Source: Adiantum capillus-veneris (lineage: Eukaryota; Streptophyta; Polypodiopsida; Polypodiales; Pteridaceae). From it: a stretch of DNA of 64,000 nt. The position numbers and the translations under genes were made by a program. The DNA lies in contig CM043967.1 in NCBI GenBank assembly GCA_014529385.2, forward strand, positions 83,265,278-83,329,277, in the 5' to 3' direction. Below are positions 49,097-60,425 of the stretch, one piece after another. Under the pieces are notes generated by a model. It had not been told where the DNA came from and ran no database searches. It was given only the letters and a program-made list of their open reading frames with translations. Positions within the stretch are counted from its first letter, which is position 1; each line of letters begins with the position of its first letter.

Positions 49097-49693
49097 ATGC
49101 CACCAAAGCCAGCGGTAAAGAAGACAAAGGTTACAGACAACCAGGAAGCAATAGGAAGTCCAAAGATCAATCACTCATTTCCAGCTAAATCAGTTAATGA
49201 AAGTCACATTGGAAAACAAAGTCTCAAGCCACTCTCCATAGAGACACAATTAGATCAAGATGAGACCATGGAAAAAGCTAGACAAAGATCTTCAATAGAA
49301 CCAACAACAAGACTAGCTATAGTGCTCAAAAGTACAAAAAGGAGCAAGTGTGTCAGATGCAATGCTCTACTGGATAAAGAAGCAAATTGCAATATGGTTG
49401 CATATAACTTTCAGAGCACTCTAGAGATTACTCCATGCAAACATGATAGAAACATAGTGCTAGGTTTGCATACAGGTAAAAAAATGGTTTCTACTCTTAG
49501 CATCCAAAATGAGGAAGAGCAGGTAAAGTTTCAGGTGAATCTTTCAAAAGAAATGCTTGCATATGTAATCCTTGGACATCAGTGGTTAGACCAACACAAA
49601 GCCTACAAAGAACATACAATGCTAATACTCTCTTTTCCAAGAGGTAGCCAACAACAATTACAGGTACTGTTAATGCTAGAGTCAGAGTTGTAG
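49097..49693 (+). pseudogene. Composite ORF, retropepsin-like domain
   Basis: RCNALLDKEANCNMVAYNF (about 49357-49413) has the layout of a retropepsin entry strand and active-site loop (LLDTGAxxNVIS). Here D-T/S-G-A has become D-K-E-A, so catalysis is unlikely. AYVILGHQWLDQHKA (about 49558-49602) matches the 'VILGxxWLxxH' strand. TLSF-type LILSFPRGSQQQLQ follows. Known aspartic proteases of gypsy elements release gag and pol proteins. No reverse transcriptase follows, which is unusual. Confidence 0.6.
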
Positions 49694-50850
49694 AAGTCAC
49701 AAGAATCGAAGACAAATCTTGCAGACAAAGGTAAAGCTAAAGTGGGACTTCCACCAATTAGCACGAAAGGTGTGACAGCATATGTCTCTACATCAAAGAG
49801 CCCTCATGGATCAGCCTCTTTAAGCAATCCAAGCTTTCAAAACTTCAAGTCAATTGCTGACCCAACTAAAGCCTCTAAGGAGACACCTAGAAAAGCAAAG
49901 ATATATCAGCCAAAGTACTCAAGAAAGCAAAGTAAAGTCAAGCAAGTGTTTGTTTTGAGCAGTTTAGTCAAATTCAATGATCCCATTTGGATTAAAGACA
50001 GGAAATCAACACAGAAAAACAAACACATGGGATGGATAGCATCATAATGGAGATTAAAAGTACATGAGTACTATGGAGGTAACAGATAGATATGGGTACC
50101 AAAACCGCAGGTTAGAGCATATAAAGCAACATCAAGTCCCTCCCAAGAAAGAAGGCCCACAAGGTATCAACCTCAACAATATCATAGAATACCTACACAA
50201 TAGGTATACAACAACAACATGGAAAGATTCTAAAGTCTACCACAACACTCACAAGGATACAGAACAAAGACGGATCGCAAAGAATGTTCCTCTTAGACAA
50301 GGATTCTATACAGGTTATACAAAGATTTGGCTACCAATCAACCACAAGTCAAATGCAACTACACCAGACCTGCATGAAGATCTCAAGAACCTAACAAAAA
50401 CTAGATATAAGCAAAGTCAACAATGGAGATAAAAACGTCATCAAGAGATTTGGATTCCTAAGTCTTTCAATGCTCCTAGTCAAAAGCCAAATGCTGACAG
50501 TGAATAGAGGCCTACAACAACATCAAAGACTCCTATCAACATGCCTAATTGGAGAATAGAACAGATTTTGGAGTTTTCACAGTCAAAGAAGGACAACCCA
50601 ACCAATACGAATGCAGATTTGAAGAAGATAAAAGAGGTATAGCAAGAGAAACCTTTAATGCCAATTTTGTCCTTCACTAATCCTCTTTTTGAGGATTCAA
50701 GCTTCCTTTTACCAGAAGAAATGTTTTTAGTAAGCACAAGAATGTAGAAATTCAAGTTGCCAGGGTGCAAAAAACACTCTTTGGCATAGTCAGAGTCGGG
50801 TTGCTGAGTCATAAAATGAGCAAAGCATTAGTCCCAAAGCTTCAAGTTGT
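49694..50850 (+). pseudogene. Composite ORF, C-terminal basic region
   Basis: Frame 49742-50047 (KASKETPRKAKIYQPKYSRK) and 50064-50432 (GYTKIWLPINHKSNATTPDL) are Lys/Gln/Asn-rich with IWIKDRKS-type words. No known domain found. The parallel copy at 39438-40240 keeps the same protein words, so the region was coding when both copies were made. Confidence 0.5.
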
Positions 50851-51062
50851 ATTAAACTATGTGCTAGAGTCGTAGTTATTAGGCTTACGCTGAAGCTGGA
50901 AGAGTTGAGCATATTGTTTCCCATGCATTTTTGTGTATGCATAAATAGGATGTCCCATTATTGGACATATGCATTAGACACTCTTTTTTTGCTTCCACCT
51001 GTGCACCTTGAGTGGGCTTCAACAGGCAAACCAATTCATGCTAACCGACATGTCATACATTT

Positions 51063-51475
51063 GAGTCACTACTGGGCGAATAGGAAGCTTGGGGACTGCC
51101 CAAAGCTCCCCAACGCTTGGTGTTGACCTTCTTGTTAAAGACATTACATTTGACAGTTGAGTCACTACTGGGTGAATAGGAAGCTTAGGGACTCCCCAAA
51201 GCTCCCCATCGCTTGGTGTTGACCTTGCTGTTAAAACCATTACAAGCGATAGCAAAGACCATGGGGCACGATAACCGACAACAGAAAGACAAAATTCAGT
51301 GGAGTCCATACTGGGCAAATAGGAAACTTGGGGACCACCTATTGCTTGGTGTTGACCTTGGTGTTGAAATCATTACATGCGATAGTGGAGTCACCATCAA
51401 GCAAATAGGAGGCTTGGTGACTGTCCAATGCTCCCCATCGCTTGGTGCTGACCTTGGAAAATTGGTGTCGGCCCT
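51063..51475 (+). repeat. 3' UTR tandem repeats, internal 2 (four units)
   Basis: Units at 51063, 51159, 51302 and 51388 match the four units at 40960-41375, including the extra segment after unit 2. Unit 3 lost about 10 bp. Confidence 0.88.
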
Positions 51476-51890
51476 GTAAACTTCCACGGATATCACATTT
51501 TTTAATTCCATATCTATCATCAATGAATAATTTCTTCATTACTTTTTTAATATTTCCCATGCTAATAAGTACTCCAATAATGCGTGTATCCCAAAGGTAC
51601 TTTTTTCCTGCTGGGTTTTTTCCCGTTGGTCATACAAGTATTAGACACTAATTTAGAACCTCATCATTCTACTTCCTTTGTACATACTTTTCATAAATAT
51701 CATTATGCTATTACAACGGACAAATGCAACATCATCTCTCACATCAGACATATTTGGACCAATGAAGATGCTGCAACAAATTGAACCTCATCAACAAATC
51801 CAACGACAAATGAAGACAACAACCAATCAAAAACCTTCCCTTGCTTCCACGGAGACTTTTCAACAGTGCCCGAGGACGAGCTCTAAAATC

Positions 51891-51902
51891 GAAAGGGGGG
51901 AA
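51891..51902 (+). promoter_or_regulatory. Polypurine tract before LTR C
   Basis: GAAAGGGGGGAA directly precedes the LTR start. Confidence 0.85.
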
Positions 51903-52825
51903 TGTTAACTTAGTCAATGTCAATTAACAGAAGCTGCTAAAGACCAAAGACATATGAATGCACATCAAAGATCAACATGAAGAAGCAGTAAAGATTGGAG
52001 TTACACATTTTCCACGTTTTTCTAAAATGGTAACGTATTGTAAATTCCCGATTTATTTCAAGTCATTGTAATATTTCTAATGTGTTATGGGCTCAATGGG
52101 AGTTCCAAGCTATAAAGAATAGGTTAGTTATTGTGCCTAGGTAGAAGATTCAGTAAGTGGTGGAGGCCTAAAGGCCTTGGGCACCTGGACATTGCATATT
52201 TTTACCCTAGTTATATAAGACAATGTGTAAAGAAATTAGGGTTCTCAAGCTCATTTGTTGAGAGCACTCTTTGGTTAGAGCTCTTGAGGTGTGTGGCTAT
52301 GGAGTCCTTGAGCTTCTCCTTGCTCATGAGACTTGATTAACACTAATCAATGATTCATTCTCTTTCACTATGCCTCTCTCATGCTTCTTATGATTGCCTA
52401 TGATGCTTAGATTAGCTAGATCTTAACTAATTAGTGGTTAATCACTCTCTAATATTGTGTGATTGCCCTCTTTTGCTTGTGTGTGCATGTAGGTTTGATT
52501 GGAGTGTGGTGCTCGATAGATCTATGTGTGTGTGCTTGCAATTAATGTGTTGCATGATAGGATTAGTGTTATGTGTGTCTTGCAATTGTAGTGTGTGTGA
52601 TTGGGTTGATTAGAGGTAAAGAGAAGTGGATGTGGAGATTGCCCTTCATTGCGGCTTCGCTCCTCCATAGGCCGAGAAGCTCAGCTCATAGAGTTAACTA
52701 GTTGTGTTGCCACGATTAGCTCACTAACTGTGTGAGTGTTTCCATGCCCTAGCCGGGTAGCTCATCCCTCTCGATTGATAATTTTGGGTGTCATTGGAGC
52801 TATTGCAATGATGGGACCCCCAACA
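51903..52825 (+). repeat. LTR C of composite (923 bp)
   Basis: TGTTAACTTAGTC...CCCCCAACA. TATATAAG at 52212-52219. Followed by the right TSD ATCGA. Confidence 0.92.
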
Positions 52826-54610
52826 ATCGAAGAGATACCCTTGCTTCTCATCCAACAAAAAGAACCCATATCTTCTTGGACCTACCCAAGTTGGGATGTA
52901 CCATAATCAATGCATTCTAAGAGATCACATCCTGCATAGGAATCTCGTCAAGCACTTTTTGCGCCTTATGAAGTGCACCACATTTGGCATACATGTCGAA
53001 CAAGGCAATTCTAAGCATGACGTTTTCTTTCAACAACCCCTCACTAACAATATCATAGTGAATTGGTTTTCCCATATCAACAGGTGCAAGTGTACATGAT
53101 TGCATTTGGCCCTTACCTTGAAGGTGCAAGCGTGTGTGATTACATCCGAGAGACACCCTCACTTCACATCCATAAAAAACAGCCCAGATCTTGGGCATAT
53201 CCCCCGATCAATGCATTCCAAGAGATGACATTCTGGATAGAAAGCTTCTCAAGAACTTTTTGTGCTTTATGAAGTGCACCACATTTGGTATACATATCGA
53301 CCAAGGCACTGCCAAGCACGATTTTTTTCTTGAAACACACGTGACTAGCAATATCGTCATGAAGTGTATTGCCCATATTAGCAGATGCAAGTGTGCATGA
53401 TTTCATTTGGCCCTTTACGTAAGGATATAAGCGTACGTGATTGCATTGGAGAGGCACCCTCTCTTTCCATCCTACTGAAAATAGCCCGAGCTTCTTGGGC
53501 CTGCCCAAGTTGGACATTTCCCTTATTTAGTGCATTCCAAGAGACGACATCCCATTCAGGAAGCTCGTCAATCATTTTTTGTGATTTATGAAGTGCACGG
53601 GCATACATATCAACCAAGGTAGTGCCAACCACGATGTTTTCTTTCAACAACTTTGAACCAACAATATCATTGTGAATTTTTTTGCCCATATCAGCAGGTG
53701 AAACTGTACATGATTGGATTTGGGCCTTGCGTTGCAGATGCAAATGTATGTGATTGCATCGGAGAGACACTCTCACTTTGCATTTATCATTAAAAACAAC
53801 CTATATCTTCTTGGCCCTACCCAAGTGGGCATATCCCGCAATCAATGCATTCCAAGAGACGAATCTTGGACATGAAACTCCTCAAGCACTTTTTGTGCTT
53901 TATGAAGTGCACCACTTTTGGCATACATGTGGACCAAGGTAGTGCCAAGCATGACATTTTCTTTCAACAACCTGTGACTAAAAATATCATCATGAATTGT
54001 TTTTCCCATATCAACAGGTGCAAGGCCACATGATTGCATTTGGCTCTTGAGTGCAAGATGCAAGCGTATGTGATTGCATCAGAGAGACACAGTCACTTTG
54101 CATCCACCAAAAATAGCCCATATCTTCTTGGCCATGTCCAAGTTGGGCATATCCCGCAATCAATGCAATCCAAGTGACAAAATCTTGGACATGAAGCTCC
54201 TCAAGCACTTTTTGTGCTTTATGAAGTGCACCACATTTGGCATGCATGTCAACCAAAGCAGTGTCAGGCACAACATTTTCTTTCAGCAACCCGTGACTAA
54301 TAATATCATCGTGAATTGTTTTGCCCATATCAGTAGGAGCAAGTGTACATTATTACATTTGGACCTTGCCTTCAAGATGCAAGCATATGTGATTATCCGA
54401 GAGATACCCTCGCTTTTCATCCGTGGAAAATAGCCCAGATCCTCGTGGCCGTGCTCAAGTTGGGTATATCCCCCAATCAATACATTTCAAGAGACAACAT
54501 CCCACACAAGAAGCTCATCAAGCACTTTCTGTGCTTTATGAAGTGCACCTATTTGGTATACATATCGACCAAGGCAGTGCCAAGCTTGATGTATATAGGG
54601 TATAGATCAT
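52826..54610 (-). pseudogene. PPR array (antisense), about six PLS triplets
   Basis: About six repeats of roughly 300 bp (about 101 codons), the length of one P-L-S triplet. Minus-strand words recur in each: ILKARSKCN, GKTIHDDIISHGLLKENVV, DTALVDMHAKCGALHKAQKV, LEELHVQDFVTWIALIAGYA, QLGHGQEDMGYF. Repeats start near 54605, 54330, 54030, 53720, 53420 and 53130. The frame changes several times and stops occur, so the gene is dead. PLS PPR proteins are organellar RNA editing or processing factors in land plants. It is contiguous with 27062-27301 once the 25.5-kb composite is removed. Confidence 0.88.
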
Positions 54611-54910
54611 ATAGATGTATGTCTACCAAGTTCTAGGAAAAAAATAGTTTTTTTAAAGCTCTTGGTGTGGGAACCTCACCCTACCCCACAATACAATTTT
54701 CCAATTAAAGTTTTGCTAAAAATTTGACTTGGCTAGCGCTGGGACTCAGTCTCAACATCATCGGTGATCCGATAGAGGGTTACAAAGAGATCATGAGGGG
54801 GTGCTTGATGGGAATGGTGTGTAGTGAGTATGAGGGTGACAGCCTGTGTGAGGTAGCCTATTGGAACAACAACAGTGGTGGCCGCCAAGTGCGCATGAAA
54901 ATTTAAATAA

Positions 54911-54973
<63 letters not shown>

Positions 54974-55091
54974 AAGAATGATTCATCTAACAATAGTTTG
55001 ATTTCACAAACTATTGAACCATACAATGGGACTAGAGACCAGCCAAAGTATAGATAACCAAACCTTATGTATACATTAGATAACAAGTAGA
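54611..55091. other. Unassigned stretch with (GT)n
   Basis: A short plus frame (54724-54906, 60 codons, LALGLSLNIIGDPIEGYKEI) has no recognised domain. A pure (GT)n run covers 54913-54971. Confidence 0.5.
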
Positions 55092-55270
55092 TGTAGTTAA
55101 GACTACAATTGACATTGATACTGACATATATTGTATTACATGTCATTATCAAAGAATCAGATACAAGGGTTATCTATCTACAATTGTAGTTAAGACTACA
55201 ATTGACATTGATACTGACATATAGTGTATTACATGTCATTATCAAAGAATCATATACAAGGGTTATCTAT
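55092..55270 (+). repeat. 93-bp tandem duplication
   Basis: Two near-identical units start at 55092 and 55185 (TGTAGTTAAGACTACAATTG) and end in GGTTATCTATC. Differences are single bases (ATATTGTATT / ATAGTGTATT). Confidence 0.9.
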
Positions 55271-56381
55271 CACTGAATAAAAATAACCGAGCATTGGACG
55301 ATTTTCTGTTATTGCTGCAATTGTCGTTGTAATCCCAAGGAAAGAATCTCTTGCCTGCCACTATGGAAGAAACATAAGACCGTCAGAACTGGCATTACTT
55401 GGGAAGACGGGTGTCAACAACTCCCTCCCCTTGTTATCGGTGTCAAAAATTACAACCAAAAGTAACAACATAACATAGATCAAATTTATGTTTGGAGAAT
55501 GAGCCATTTATTTACAATAATGTTTACATCATTTAATTTTAAAAGAAATCAGACATCATCTCCTTTGTAAATTGGATCACTTCTCAAAATTCTAGTCTAA
55601 TGTCATCTCATTTGAGACCCCCTCTTGAAAATTAAGGCTCTTTTAACAATCCTTGGAAAAATTTCAAAGTAAATTACAAACATTTGTTTTAAAATTATGT
55701 ATTTATCCACCAAGAAAGGATAGCATCCAAAAGGCACTTTATAATTGTGAACTCATCACTATATACTTACCTTCATCATAAGAGAGTTCCTTGTTACCAT
55801 ATACATGTAGTAGTGATGTGTGTGAACTCACTAGTACCGCTGGGGCATTTTTTCCCTCTTTAGGAGGTTTTCTCCCCCGTGCATTGTATATACGCCAATC
55901 ACTCTAGGGCTATCTATATTTCCATTGCACACTAAGTAGCACACTCTCTAATGTGTGCCTTGAGCTTCCTTTATCTTCTCCACGTTGTGTGCGTTTCTCT
56001 GCAACCCTACTTCCAACAATTGGTATCAAAGCAGGTTGCATCCTCCTGGGCTTAGTCGCTAGCAGCTCCAGCACACGCGTGCTCACTTTCTTCGATTTTT
56101 TTGAGCTTTGGAGAGCGTTCGCAAGTCGACAAAAAATTTGGGTATGCTCATAGAGCTTAGTCTGCTCAGATTTCTGATTCGTGCTCATTTTGGCCTCTGT
56201 TTCCACTACAGTCGGGTCTGTGCAGGCAATTTCATAATTTTGTGCAGAATTTCTATTAGTGCCAAATACTGCATAACAGGTCCCATACAGTCTAATGCGG
56301 GTTGTGCTATATAGCACATGCTGGTCTCACTCCATTTCTCCTTATTTGGGGTAGTTTTCACATCAGGTGCAAGCATTTTCC

Positions 56382-57340
56382 ATGGTTGACAACAACACAT
56401 ATGTGTTCAAGATGTTTTCTGCTGAGGACAGGTTGGATGGGGGCAATTACCCTATGTGGTCTTACATGATGCAACATGTTCTTGTGTCAAAGGGCGTCTA
56501 GAATATTGTACAGGACATCGATGTACGTCCTGGTTCTGAGGATGTAGGCGATGTTAAGGATGTTGCAGGTCTTGCTGCAAGGATTGCTGCTATTAGAGTT
56601 GTTTTGCCTACGGTAGAACAAGCTCGTTGGGATGTAAAGGATACGCAAGCTCATGTATTGATTGTGTTGTCTGTGAAGCGCACCATTACTCCTACATTCG
56701 TTCAGCAAAATCTGCAAAACAAGCTTGGGATATTCTAGCAGGTCTTTATGCAAGCCACAATGAAGCTAAAATTGCTTTGTTGTGTAAAGAGCTGGAATCG
56801 AAGATTATGCATGAGGAAGATGATATGGACACTTTCCTTGCTAGTGTCAAGGATATCAATGAGAAACTTATTTCTGCAGATGAAGTCATTTCAGATAGTT
56901 CCCTTGTGCAGACTGTTCTTGATGCCTTACCAAACTCTTACCAGACTTTTGCTAGTACTTGGAGACTTATGACCCAAGGAAATCCTGAAGTTGTCAAGTT
57001 TGATGCATTATGTACATTTCTGTTGCAAGAGTCACTTTCCAAAAAAAACAAGACTAGGCAGCGTGCAGTTGAACAGGCTTTTATTGCTTCTCAAAGAAAG
57101 GGTGGTAACAGTAATGCAACCACTTCTTATGGTTCTGCTACGAGTGGAAAAGCTTCTGTTCCTAATGCTTCTGCTGGCACCAATTCGTCTGGAAATTTTG
57201 GTGACAAGGGCAAAAAGAAGATGTGTTGACATTATTATAAAGCTAATGATCACTTGATCAAGCATTGTCCTAAGTTGAAGGCCAAAGAGGCAAAGAAGAA
57301 AGAGGGTGGTTCCACTACAAATGCTGGTTCCACTATAAAT
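56382..57340 (+). pseudogene. copia 2 gag (UBN2-like)
   Basis: ATG 56382, MVDNNTYVFKMFSAEDRLDG, GNYPMWSYMMQHVLVSKGV, TAG. After a frameshift near 56690 it reads IRSAKSAKQAWDILAGLYAS, HNEAKIALLCKELESKIMHE, ISDSSLVQTVLDALPNSYQT to 57229. This is the gag-polypeptide of LTR copia-type (UBN2). The following C-stop-HYYKANDHLIKHCPK (57222-57270) is a zinc knuckle damaged by a stop and by a Tyr in place of the second Cys. Confidence 0.9.
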
Positions 57341-57444
57341 ACAGCCATTGTTGAGTCTTCTGTGAAAGGAGACTGTGATGTTGATGTTGATGCAGAATGG
57401 GCTTTTAGTGCAGAGTGCACTTACATTTTTGTTGTCCATGATGC

Positions 57445-57830
57445 ATGCATGTCAGTTGCTGTGTGGTATTTTGACAGTGGTGCTATAAAGCACATTACCT
57501 ACATCGTGAATTGTTCACCTCTCTCAAGTCTGTCCTCATGGGAATTTAGTCACTTGAGCCAATAATGCCTCTTATCCGGTTCAAGGAGTTGGAAAGATTG
57601 TGCTTACTGCTGCAAATGGCAGTTCCTTCACACTTGTTGATGCACTTTATGTACCTGGGATCAAGAAGAATCTTTTGTCTGTATCCGCACTCTCTAGACT
57701 TGGACTTGTAGTCAAATTTGTGGATGAAAGATGTGCGGTTCATGATCTCAATTCTGGTAATGAAATTGTTGCATCTCGCCTTTTGTTCCGTGGGTTGTAT
57801 AAGATCACTTTGTATGACAAGTGTGGATAA
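57445..57830 (+). pseudogene. copia 2 protease
   Basis: VWYFDSGAIKHIT (57460-57500) keeps the catalytic D-S-G. After a frameshift near 57555, VLTAANGSSFTLVDALYVPG, IKKNLLSVSALSRLGLVVKF and NEIVASRLLFRGLYKI follow. The order and the words VDALYVPGIKKNLLSV are standard for copia. Confidence 0.88.
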
Positions 57831-57859
57831 AATTTTGCAAATGCAGTTGCAGATTCAAG

Positions 57860-58520
57860 GGTTGTTTCAGATGCAAAATTGTGGCATGCATGTTTTGGGC
57901 ATCTGAATTTTGTTAATTTGCTGTTTTGTAAAAATCTGATATGGTTGGTTCTTTGCAGCCTCTTGAAGCACCTGTCAAACATGTTTGTGAAGGCTTTATT
58001 TTGGGTAAAATGTAGCGCTCTAAGTTTTTAAAGGATGCTTCAGTTAGGGCCACATGCAGGTTGCGGCTTGTACATAGTGATGTTTGTGGGCCCATGCAAA
58101 CTCCGTCCTTGGGCAATTACCTGTACTTCATGACTTCCATTGATGATTACTCCAGGATTTTCATGTGATTGAATTAATTTTTGGCTATGGCTAAAAATGT
58201 CTTGAAATGTACTATGGGCACCCTCCGTTCCTATCGAGGGGGAGAGTATATGTCTCAAAGCTTTGTAGTCTATTACTCCATATGAAGCATGACATGATAG
58301 AAAGCCTTCTATTGAGCACATGCGTGTTTTTGGATGTTTGGCATATGCTTTGTTGCCACAAACACAGCGCAAAAAAATTGGATGATAAGGCTGTCAAATG
58401 TATTTTTGTTGGTTATAATGCTGAAAGCAAAGGTTACAGGTTGTATCATCCGCAAAACGTATTTTGGTTTCATGGGATGTAGTGTTTGTGGAAGGTTTTT
58501 TTCAACCCTTGTTGTCATGC
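57860..58520 (+). pseudogene. copia 2 integrase remnant (core deleted)
   Basis: KLWHACFGHLNFVNLLF (57880-57925) is the start of the integrase zinc domain. In other frames, LRLVHSDVCGPMQTPSLGNY and DDYSRIFM (58058-58168), then RGGEYMSQSF, follow. The block with the catalytic Glu is missing. VFGCLAYALLPQTQRKKLDD and KAVKCIFVGYNAESKGYRLY (58326-58445) resume the C-terminal part. Several frameshifts. Not functional. Confidence 0.85.
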
Positions 58521-58625
58521 ACTAGAGACAGTAATGTAAGCTCATAGGACATTTATGACACTTTATTGCCTCTTTTTAGTGGTGGAAGTTCAAATGTAAA
58601 TTCCAATGAGGCAAATGTATAGCCT

Positions 58626-59590
58626 ATGGTGGTTTTCAAAAATGTTACAGATCAACCTATTATTGATGCAGATATACATGATGTACTTGATGAGGAAAGG
58701 GCTGAAAGTGAGCAGGCTAGAAGTATGCCACAATGGCTAGTGCATACATTGTGTGATAGTAAATTGGATGCACCTTTGTCTAGTCATACTCATTCAGGCT
58801 CTGGCCATGCATCTTATGCATCAGATTGTTATGCTTTGGCTGTGTCTAGCTTATATGATGTTGAGGAACCTCTGTCGTTTGATGAAGCACACAATTTAGA
58901 AAATTGGATGGCTGCCATGCAATCAGAATATGATGCACTTATAGAAAATGACACATGGACTTTATGTGATTTGCCTCCTAGAAAAAAGGCCATTGGTACG
59001 AAGTGGTTTTACAAGTTGAAACGCAAGCCGGATGGTGAGATTGATTGCCATAAGGCTCGACTTGTTGCAAAGGGTTATGCACAACAAAAAGGCATAGATT
59101 AGGAAGAGACTTTTGCTCCCACTTGTCGTATGACCGCTGTGCATTTTCTATGTGCATTGGCAACTCATTTTGGTTGGGATGTACATCAATCAGACATTGT
59201 TACTACTTTCTTGAATCGTGACATATTTGAGGAAGTTATGTAACGCAGCCTCGTGGTTTTGTCATGAAAGGACAAGAGGACAAAGTGTGCAGATATACGA
59301 AGGCTTTGTATGGGTTGAAGCAATCTCCTTGTGCTTGGTATGAGAAAACTGACACTCATTTGGTCAACCGAGGATTTTGTATAACAGTCCAACAGAAGAA
59401 AGCACATTGTATGTAAAGCGTGAGGGTGTTGTACTTCTCATTGTGGTTCTCTATGTAGATGATTTTTTTATCACTGGACCAAATGAGAGACATATTGCTG
59501 AGTTTAAGGCTGATTTGAATGCTACTTTCAAGATGAAAGATTTGGGGTTGTTGCATCATTACTTGGGTATAACGGTTTACGCATTGTGAT
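58626..59590 (+). pseudogene. copia 2 reverse transcriptase
   Basis: EEPLSFDEAHNLENWMAAMQ, DTWTLCDLPPRKKAIGTKWF, YKLKRKPDGEIDCHKARLVA, KGYAQQKGID, TAG (59100), EETFAPTCRMTAV, then ALYGLKQSPCAWYEK and VVLYVDDFFITG (YVDD motif kept, 59440-59475), MKDLGLLHHYLGI. This is the standard RVT_2 fold. At least one stop and two frameshifts break it, and the Q-S-D-I segment differs from the usual DVKTAFL at a catalytic position. Confidence 0.9.
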
Positions 59591-59639
59591 GGTAGTATTG
59601 CCTTGTGTCAGAAAAGTTACATAGAGACATTGTTATGTA

Positions 59640-60422
59640 AGTTTGAATTTGAGGAATGCAAACCTATTGCCACTCCCATGGATACAGGTTTGAAATTGAG
59701 TCTTCATGACGCTAATGATCCTCCTGATGTCACTTTTTACCAAATTGTTGTTTATGTATGCAACACAAGGCCGGATATTTAGTTTGCAATCTCACAGGTC
59801 ATCAGATTTATGCATAGCCCAGGGTCTAAGCATTGGCAGGCTGTCAAGAGGATTTTTCGCTACCTTAGTGGCACTTTACATCTTGGCTTGTTTTATCCCA
59901 AGGGGGGGTCATTACCGCCAGACTTACATGCTTTTTTGGACTCAAATGTGCTGGTTGTTGTGACATGCGAGTGTCCATAAGTGGTTTTTGTTTCATGCTT
60001 GGCAGTTCATGTATATCATGATTGAGAAAGACGCAACCTACTGTGGCCACTTCTAGTTGTGAGGCTGAGTACAGGGCAGTCTTCACAGCTACAATCGATT
60101 GTGTATGGCTCAGACACCTTATGGCTGATTTGGGTGTTGGACCGGACACTTCAACACTATCTACACTGACAATCAGAGCGCATTGGCAGTTGCGAGGAAC
60201 CCAATTTTTCATGCTCGCACAAAGCACATTGAGGTGCATTACCACTATGTCAGGGAGAGGCTCTCAGCAGGAGAGATCAGCTTGGATTATGTGCCAACAC
60301 AAGACAACCTTGCATATCTTTTCACGAAGGCTCGTGAGAAGCTCAAAGCTTTCTGCAAAGCTTTGGAATATGCTACGGAATACTCCACTACTCGATATGA
60401 TCTAAGCAGTTGGTTGAGATAG
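59640..60422 (+). pseudogene. copia 2 RNase H
   Basis: IATPMDTGLKLSLHD, VIRFMHSPGSKHWQAVKRIF, RYLSGTLHLGLFYPK and, after frameshifts, RKTQPTVATSSCEAEYRAVF (60030-60085), VWLRHLMADLGV, ARTKHIEVHYHYVRERLSAG and DNLAYLFTKAREKLKAF ending at 60422. The catalytic E in EAEYRA is present. Typical end of copia pol. Confidence 0.88.
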
Positions 60423-60425
60423 AGA

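Larger units (their letters stand above)
27302..52825 (+). mobile_element. Three-LTR composite retroelement (non-autonomous, TSD ATCGA)
   Basis: Three LTR copies (27302-28228, 41828-42754, 51903-52825) lie in the same direction, each beginning TGTTAA and ending ACCCCCAACA. The outer boundaries carry identical 5-bp flanks ATCGA (27297-27301 and 52826-52830), so the whole is one insertion. Two internal regions share the middle LTR. Internal 1 (28229-41827) is about 3.2 kb once the nested Tat element (28486-38877) is removed. Internal 2 (42755-51902) is about 9.1 kb. Both have a tRNA-Asp-like primer site after the LTR and a G-rich polypurine tract before the next. Internal 1 lacks the 6.2 kb that corresponds to about 43050-49270. 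No reverse transcriptase, RNase H or integrase is found in either. Confidence 0.9.
56021..60425 (+). mobile_element. Degenerate Ty1-copia element 2
   Basis: The initiator-Met-like primer site TGGTATCAAAGCAGG lies at 56021-56035, then gag, protease, integrase remnant, reverse transcriptase and RNase H in copia order, plus strand. DNA before 56018 (ending CTTCCAACA) is probably the 5' LTR, but its start is unclear and no matching 3' LTR is seen after 60425. Many stops and frameshifts. An old, truncated copy. Confidence 0.85.

Noticed and set aside
52917-54636. Plus-strand frames such as HFLCFMKCTTFGIHVDQGSA
   Set aside because: These are the antisense of the PPR repeats; the repeat pattern makes them look conserved, but the minus strand has the known motifs.
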